Part shown: piece by piece, positions 12,301-21,300 of the stretch
Position numbering within the stretch: position 1 is the stretch's first letter
Layout: each line of letters opens with the position of its first letter
NCBI RefSeq assembly: GCF_932526225.1
Contig: NC_064047.1
Location: forward strand, 12,596,460 to 12,660,459
Direction: 5' to 3'
DNA: 64,000 bases
Source of the DNA: Nematostella vectensis
Lineage: Eukaryota; Cnidaria; Anthozoa; Actiniaria; Edwardsiidae
Notes under the pieces: model-generated
Databases searched by the model: none
Seen by the model: only the letters and a program-made list of their open reading frames with translations
Told to the model about the DNA's origin: nothing
Made by a program: the position numbers and the translations under genes

Positions 12301-15300
12301 CGATCTTCTCTGCCAAACCGGCTGCCTAAAATGTGTCGGTAAATATTCGCTCATGTGAACATGGATTTCGTGGTGAAATACACGTTTGGTTGTCAAATGA
12401 ATATGGATTTTTAGGGGTGAGTTTACCGGAAACGAGATTTATATTGTCAGAGTCATCTAGTCATGTGTCATGTGTCGGAACTGCAAATGTTTAGAGTGTG
12501 ATGGAAGGTTAACAGTTCGATTGTTCTGAGCAAGGCTGTGCTATGCTAGTGTTGTATTCCTTTTAGTCGCAATTAAAAGTTGTGTATTTGTTTTGGACTC
12601 TGTTTATGGGTTTACCGCCGGGGCAAAACCCTTAATTATGCTTTAAAAGTTGCAAGTGTTTTTTCCTTTATTCCCTTTGTCCATTACCGCAATTCCTTGA
12701 GGTCGATTTCGGGGACTCCTCGGTATGGTTTCGGGTCCCGGGATCACTTTGGGTACTTTTTGGGATCATTTCGGGTCCTGGGATCGTTTCGGGTCCTGGG
12801 ATCATTTCGGGTCCTGTACAAATGTTCCATACATTTATGATAAATGAGGCCTTTTTCGTTTCATGGCAGGATGGAGGTTGCATTGTGATATACACGCATT
12901 ATACAATATTAATATGAATATTATTTTTTTAACAAATACGTCTTTTTTCTTTTCATGCCAATATTAACTTACTATTCATTTCAAGTACCAGCGACCAAGC
13001 CTCCGATGACGACAGAAAGCGCTACCTCAACAGGTAAAAACGTAACCGATTGCGCAGAGATACAAACGCGTTATTAGTTTTGTGTTAAATGAAACAAAAT
13101 ATATAACAGGTGACTATAGTGAAAATTGTGTTTTTGCTTTAAAGCCGAAAGAAACAGCCTCTGTCAAAACTTTCTCTTAAAAGTAAGGGATTTCCTCTCT
13201 CCTATGTAGGGAGCGGTAATAATATGTTGCCAGACCTAAAAAAATATCCAGGAGTCAATGGGTTAAGTGTAGTAGTTCTTCTAGTTATCCAGGAGTCAAT
13301 GGGTTAAGTGTAGTAGTTCTTCTAGTTATCCAGGAGTCAATGGGTTAAGTGTAGTAGTTCTTCTAGTTATCCAGGAGTCAATGGGTTAAGTGTAGTAGTT
13401 CTTCTAGTTATCCAGGAGTCAATGGGTTAAGTGTAGTAGTTCTTCTAGTTATCCAGGAGTCAATGGGTTAAGTGTAGTAGTTCTTCTAGTTATCCAAATC
13501 CTGTTGATCCTTTTTTAGAACTGGTGACCCAGCTTCCAACCGCAACGGAGAGAGTCACTTTGGCAGGTAAATGACATCAAGAAGCAAAATGTATAGAGCC
13601 ATTAGTCAGTCGCTAAGTCAGGGCCTGGGACAGAGATCAGTAACCGAAGACTCGTTACCATGGAAACATGGTCGCCATGTTCGGTTAGTCTTAACTTTAA
13701 ACACCAATGACCATGTTGAGAAAAACAGCGGAGGAAGCAGTTTTTACTAGATGATTGACATGGGAGACTTATAAAAAAATTGATATCTTTCAGCTAAATA
13801 ATATGCTCCTTACGAGGTCAGCAAACGTAGCTATCATTTTTTTATCAGCTTCATTACTTTCGACCGAGCTGCCAACGACAACAATCAACCGGTATCAAAC
13901 TTATTATATAATATTGTTGATAGAAACGAAATAACTTAATGTTAAATAAGGAATAATTCGATCAAGCTGCCAAAGACAACGGTCAGAGTTACTTCAATAG
14001 CTGAATAATTAAATCAACAGATATTCAACTTGTTATATAACACTGATCGACCCAAAATAAACTAATGTTAATAACAATAACAATAATTTCTTATTAGTGT
14101 CGTCGACCAGGTTGCCAACGACAACGATGGGAGTTACTTCGAAAGGGGAAAAATACAATCAACTGATATCAAACGTTTTATACATTTTTTTTATGATCGA
14201 AACGAAAAAAATTGATGATCCTAATGATAACTTATTAGTAATTTCTTATTAGTATCTTCAAACGAGCTTCCAACGCCAACGAAAAGAGTTACTTCAGAAG
14301 ATGAATGACACAATAAACAGATATCCAACTTAATATAATATTATATTGCTCATCAACGCAAAATAAACTAATGTGAAAAATAATAAATAACCAATAATTT
14401 CTTATTAGTATCCTCGACCGAGCAGCCCACCACAACGGAGAGAGTTACTTCAAAAGGTGAATGATACAACAAACAATTATCAATTTTTTTATATATTGCT
14501 CATCAAAGCGCAATGAATCAATGTCAAAAATGATGAAATGAGTACCAACAATTTCGTATAGTAACGTCGACTGTCAACAACAACGTAGAGAATAACTTCA
14601 GCATATGATTAGACACAAGGATCCGATAAAAGACAGTGATATTTTTCATATATGAAAACTGCACCATAGCTAAGCTAACATAATATATACTTTTTAAATC
14701 GCTAAGTCCTTTCGTTTTTAATTGGCCGTGAGCTATATTTCGTCATCAGCCTATAATACACCAAAAACTGGAAATCGACTCTTCCAGTCGATTTCCAGTT
14801 TTTGGTATATTGTATTCATTGTTCTGGTACGAGATCGCGGCAGTTTGGGCTTTTTGATTCTATTCGTCATCAGCCTGCAATGCACTAGCTGTGAACCAGA
14901 ATTCTTGTAGGCGCAAGTAAGCGCCACCATCGAAAAAGCGCTGGCTTCGCTATGAACAAAGTGATCTTGCTTATATGCAAAATGCTTCATATACAATTAC
15001 CGCAATTCTTATCTGCACGTGATCCCATGGAACATATTGTGAGAAATAGGTGTAATAAAAATGCTATCATCTTTTTTTATCAGCTTCATCGTCGTTTACC
15101 GAGCTGCCAACGACAACAGAGAGAGTTACTTCAGAAGGTGAATGATACAAACTACTGATATCCAACTTAATATATATTGATCATCAACGCGAAATAAATT
15201 AATGTCAAAAACAAAAATAACCAATAATTTCTTATTAGTATCTTCGACCGAGCTGCCAACGACAACGGAGAGAGTTACTTCAAAAGGTGAATGATATGCA

Positions 15301-18300
15301 CCAAGAACGAATGAACAATCTGCAATTTAAGGCACTTTTATTGAAAACGCACCATAAGATATCAATCCAAAGACCTTACAGTTATATTTTTACCAGCCTC
15401 ATCCCCGATGACCGAGCTGCCAACTGTAGCTCTTGGCGTCATTCTCGTGCAAGTCAGGGCGCGCGCTGAAGACATTTTAAAATTGAAAACTTTTGCTTCA
15501 ATTTCTATTCCAGCTCACAGTAGAGCAATAAGAAAACAGTCTATAAGAAAATCAATCAGTTGAACTGCAAGTTTTGAGCTTGTAGTTTTTGTTCTAATGA
15601 AAAAATTGTTGCATGGATTTTTGTGGATTGCGAATGGCAAAAATAAGAGCGTGCTCGTGGCGTAATTTCAGTGCACGTCAGGGCGCGCAGAAGACACTTT
15701 TCGCATTTTTAGTGTAAACACTGGAATATTAAATAAAATTTCACAAAAATTAAAAACTAAAATAAAAATTTCACAGTTGCCCTCGAAACTTTGCTTTTCG
15801 GCCAACTGTTTATTTTTCGTACCATTTCTCATCCTTGGACATTATCCGTCGACATTCCAGCCGCCAGAATGGGTTTATTTACTAAATAATTTCCTATTAG
15901 TTTCGTCGACCAGGCTGCCAACGACAACAGTGGGAGTTATTTCGAAAGGTGAAAATACAATTAACTGATATCAGACTTTTTATAGATTATTGTCCAAACG
16001 AACTAAATTAATGCTTATAATGAGAACCAATAATTTCTTATTAGTATCTTCAAACGAGCTGCCAACGACAACAGAGAGAGTAACTTTAAAAGGTAAATGA
16101 TAAAATATACAGATATATATATTTTTTTAAATACTGCTCGTCGAAACGGAATGAATCATTGTTAAAAATAATTAAATAAGTACCAATAATTTCTTAATAG
16201 TATCGTCGACCGAGCTGTCAACAACAACGGAGAGAATTGCTTAAGCATATGATCAGGCACTAAGTTTTAAAAAGCCGTGATGTTTTTAATCTATGAAAAC
16301 TGCACCATAGATAAGCTAACATAATATATACTTTCAAAATCGCTACGTCTATTCGTTTTTGATTGGCCAAGAGCTATATGTCGTCATCAGCCTGCAATGC
16401 ACTAGCTGTGAACCAGAATTCTTGCAGGCGCAAGTAGGCGCCATAATTGAAAAAGCGCTGGCTTCGCTATGAACAAAGTGATCTTGCTTATATGCAAAAT
16501 GCACTACATCCAATTACTGCAATTCTTATCTCCACGTGATCACATGGAAAATATTGTGAGAAATGGGTGTAATAAAAATGCTATCATCTTTTTTTATCAG
16601 CTCCGTCGTCGTTTACCGTGCTGCCAACGACAACGGAGAGAGTTACTTCAAAAGGTGAATGATACAAAGTACTGATATCCAACTTAATTATATATATCAA
16701 TCATCAACGCGAAATAAATTAATGTCAAAAACAAAAATAACCAATAATTTTTTATTAGTATCTACCACCGAGCTGCCAACGACAACGGAGAGAATTACTT
16801 CAAAAGGTGAATGATATGCACCAAGAACGAATAAACAATCTGCAATAATTTATGGCACTTTTACTGAAAATGCACCATAAGATATCAATCCAAAGACCTT
16901 AAGGTTATATTTTTACCAGCTTCATCCCCGATGACCGAGCTGCCAACTGAAGCTCGTGGCGTCATTCTCGTGCAAGTCAGGGCGCGCGCTGAAGACATTT
17001 TAAAATTGAAAACTTTTGCTTCAATTTCTATTCCAGCTCACAGTAGAGCAATAAGAAAACAGTCTATAAGAAAATCAATCAGTTGAACTGCAAGTTTTGA
17101 GCTTGTAGTTTTTGTTCTAATGAAAAAATTGTTGCATGGATTTTTGTGGATTGCGAATGGCAAAAATAAGAGCGTGCTCGTGGCGTAATTTCAGTGCACG
17201 TCAGGGCGCGCAGAAGACACTTTTCGCATTTTTAGGGTAAACACTGGAATATTAAATAAAATTTCACAAAAATTAAAAACTAAAATAAAAATTTCACAGT
17301 TGCCCTCGAAACTTTGCTTTTCGGCCAACTGTTTATTTTTCGTACCATTTCTCATCCTTGGACATTATCCGTCGACATTCCAGCCGCCAGAATGGGTTTA
17401 TTTACTAAATAATTTCTTATTAGTTTCGTCGACCAGGCTGCCAACGACAACAGTGGGAGTTATTTCGAAAGGTGAAAATACAATTAACTGATATCAGACT
17501 TTTTATAGATTATTGTCCAAACGAACTAAATTAATGCTTATAATGAGAACCAATAATTTCTTATTAGTATCTTCAAACGAGCTGCCAACGACAACAGAGA
17601 GAGTAACTTCAAAAGGTAAATGATAAAATATACAGATATATATATTTTTTTTAAATACTGCTCGTCGAAACGGAATGAATCATTGTTAAAAATAATTAAA
17701 AAAGTACCAATAATTTCTTAATAGTATCGTCGACCGAGCTGTTAACAACAACGGAGAGAATTGCTTAAGCATATTATCAGGCACTAAGTTTTAAAAAGCC
17801 GTGATGTTTTTAATCTATGAAAACTGCACCATAGATAAGCTAACATAATATATACTTTCAAAATCGCTACGTCTATTCGTTTTTGATTGGCCGTTAGCTA
17901 TATGTCGTCATCAGCCTGCAATGCACTAGCTGTGAACCAGAATTCTTGCAGGCGCAAGTAGGCGCCATAATTGAAAAAGCGCTGGCTTCGCTATGAACAA
18001 AGTGATCTTGCTTATATGCAAAATGCACTACATCCAATTACTGCAATTCTTATCTCCACGTGATCACATGGAAAATATTGTGAGAAATGGGTGTAATAAA
18101 AATGCTATCATCTTTTTTTATCAGCTCCGTCGTCGTTTACCGTGCTGCCAACGACAACGGAGAGAGTTACTTCAAAAGGTGAATGATACAAAGTACTGAT
18201 ATCCAACTTAATTATATATATCAATCATCAACGCGAAATAAATTAATGTCAAAAACAAAAATAACCAATAATTTTTTATTAGTATCTACCACCGAGCTGC

Positions 18301-21300
18301 CAACGACAACGGAGAGAATTACTTCAAAAGGTGAATGATAAGCACCAAGAACGAATAAACAATCTGCAATAATTTATGGCACTTTTACTGAAATTGCACC
18401 ATAAGATATCAATCCAAAGACCTTAAGGTTATATTTTTACCAGCTTCATCCCCGATGACCGAGCTGCCAACTGAAGCTCGTGGCGTCATTCTCGTGCAAG
18501 TCAGCGCGCGCGCTGAAGACATTTCAAAATTGAAAACTTTTGCTTCGATTTCTATTCCAGCTCTCAGTAGAGCAATAAGAAAACCGTCTAGAAGAAAATC
18601 AATCAGTTGAACTGCAAGTTTTGAGCTTGTAGTTTTTGTTCTAATGAAAAAATTGTTGCATGGATTTTTGTGGATTGCGAATGGCAAAAATAAGAGCGTG
18701 CTCGTGGCGTTATTTCAGTGCACGTCAGGGCGCGCAGAAGACACTTTTCGCATTTTTAGTGTAAACACTGGAATATTAAATAAAATTTCACAAAAATTAA
18801 AAAAATAAAATAAAAATTTCACAGTTGCCCTCGAAACTTTGCTTTTCGGCCAACTGTTTATTTTTCGTACCATTTCTCATCCTTGGACATTATCCGTCGA
18901 CATTCCAGCCGCCAGAATGGGTTTATTTACTAAATGATTTCTTATTAGTTTCGTCGACCAGGCTGCCAACGACAACGGTGGGAGTTATTTCGAAAGGTGA
19001 AAATACAATTAAATGATATCAGACTTTTTATAGATTATTGTCCAAACGAACTAAATTAATGCTTATAATGAGAACCAATAATTTCTTATTAGTATCTTCA
19101 AACGAGCTGCCAACGACAACAGAGAGAGTAACTTCAAAAGGTAAATGATAAAATATGCAGATATATTTTTTTTTAAATACTGCTCGTCGAAACGGAATGA
19201 ATCATTGTTAAAAATAATTAAATAAGTACCAATAATTTCTTAATAGTATCGTCGACCGAGCTGTCAACAACAACGGAGAGAATTGCTTAAGCATATGATC
19301 AGGCACTGAGTTTTAAAAAGCCGTGATATTTTTAATCTATGAAAACTGCACCATAGATAAGCTAACATAATATATACTTTTAAAATCGCTACGTCTATTC
19401 GTTTTTTATTGGCCAAGAGCTATATTTCGTCATCAGCCTGTACAGCAAAAACTGGAATTCGACTCTGCCAAATTTTCGTCTTTTATAAGACTTCTGCAGG
19501 GCAGACTGAAGAAGGTGAATTATTACAAGCTCATATACATGGGAATAGTGGCGCGAGACGCAAAAACATCACAACTGACAAAAACGCGCATCTCTACATG
19601 GGTTCCTACTACAAAAAAAAGTCATCACTATTAAGACCCCGCGGGTAGGATACGTGAGCGCTAGCCAATCAGAGGCGTATATAAAAATAACTGCTTGTTT
19701 TAAAAATAGCTTCACGGACGACATCATTGGAACATACCCTAAGACGGGGGATTCGTTCTCTTACATCATGGTCTTTTGTATGGTATCAATCCACCTTATA
19801 GTTATATTTTTTTACACCAGCTGATTCAATGTAATTATCTTATTTTTATCAGCTTCATCAGCGTCGACCGACCTGCCAACGTCACCGGAGAGGGTTACTT
19901 CAGAAGGTAAAAGATACAATCAACAGATATCCAACATAATATATATTGCCCACAACGCAAATTAAATTAATGCCAAAAACAATAATTTCTTATTAGTATC
20001 GTCGACCGAGCTTCAACAACGATTAAAAAAAATATTAGCTGAGGGGAGAGAGGAGGGATGTTATGAGATGCGCAGATATTGACCGTTTTAAGTGTGGGGA
20101 TGTAGACGCAGAGCGATACACTCCTGACCATCAGGCTCATAAAGCAGGAGTTTGTGGTTTCGTTTTTCAATTCATAAGCAGAAGTTTATGTACGAAGCTT
20201 ACTTTTTGTTTCAGATCCGACCACATCCACAAATATCCGGAGCACTGCGAAAGTGCCAATTGCAGCAGGTGTCTATTGCAGCCATACATTTTAATATTTC
20301 ATTTTTTCATACAATGTTATAGTTTTATTTTTATCTAAACATTCTTATTTTTACCCAAACTTGTTTAACTGGCTTATTTGAATACTTTTCTAGAATATAC
20401 TGCACAGTGTCGTTTGAAGATTCCTTGGAGAAATGAGCTGTCTGATAAAAGAAGTAAAGAGTATAACGACTTGCAAACGTCTTTGGAAAAAAAGGTACTT
20501 TAAAGCATCTTGCACAGGAGTACTCAGCCATCAGGATAAAGTCTCGAAGTCAAAGCACGTGTCTAGAGGGGGTCCGGTGGTCATTTGACGAGATGAGCTC
20601 AACTCCGTTTGATTCCCTCGTTGGTTGTTAAGAAAAAAATAAACATTTTATTTGTGTATTTGATAGGAAAAGTTCCTAGATAGATCTAGTCACCTATCAT
20701 TAGAACTAAGGATACCTGTTTGAACATAATTGATCCGTGATCAATGAATTGCTCATCTGGACTCAACCCTGCAATTTTCTCTGGACACGCGGCCACAGAA
20801 ACTGTAAATCTTCCATCAATCAGGACTCTATCAAAAGGGCGCCCAAAGGATTATTTATGAGCATGTTTTAGCTTGATCCTTGAAACTTTATTAAGTGCAG
20901 CCGCGTAGCAATGCAGTTCACAGTAACACCATTTTAACCACGACTTGGTGGAGCTCAGGCAACTCCAACAATTGAGAGTGCATTTTCCATCAGTTTCAGG
21001 CAACCTACAAGAATGATGCAGATTTCCAGAGAGTCAACATTGAATCGTTCAGGTGAGCCAACTTTCATTTCATTTTTTTTAAACTAAGAATTCACAGCTA
21101 TTTTCTGTGCCCCTTTCGAATATATTTTTATTTCGCTTTTTTGAGTTTTGAAGTTTGATTATCGACAGCAAGGGAAGTGTTATAGCCAAGTTTAAGCTAT
21201 TTTTCAAAACTGAGAAGAAGGACCCGCTTGGACCTTTGGCAGATGAACTCAAGGATGGGAAGCTTGGTGACATCAACGCAGATCCGAACTCGCTTAAGAT

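Larger units (their letters stand above)
7600..13903. repeat. Three tandem segmental duplications of about 2.1 kb (7600-9776, 9777-11864, 11865-13903)
   Basis: Anchor AACGTTATTTG falls at 7616, 9792 and 11880. The copies are nearly identical apart from minisatellite length. Each carries two intact micro-exons and one decayed one. Short ORFs shared by the three copies (for example 8315, 10486, 12580) are products of the duplication and not genes. Confidence 0.95.
14871..19433. repeat. Three tandem segmental duplications of about 1.52 kb (14871-16387, 16388-17911, 17912-19433)
   Basis: Anchor CAGCCTGCAATGCACTAGC recurs at 14871, 16388 and 17912. Each unit carries the same order: 54-nt exon, 48-nt exon, decayed exon, 48-nt exon, 48-nt exon, decayed exon with a stop. 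The second and third units are closest to each other. Confidence 0.93.

Noticed and set aside
7943-12895. Sets of 62-, 86- and 75-codon ORFs repeated at 7943, 8315, 8403 and their counterparts in the other copies
   Set aside because: They are identical because the 2.1-kb block was duplicated. They lie in introns or a MITE, have no domain and no codon bias.
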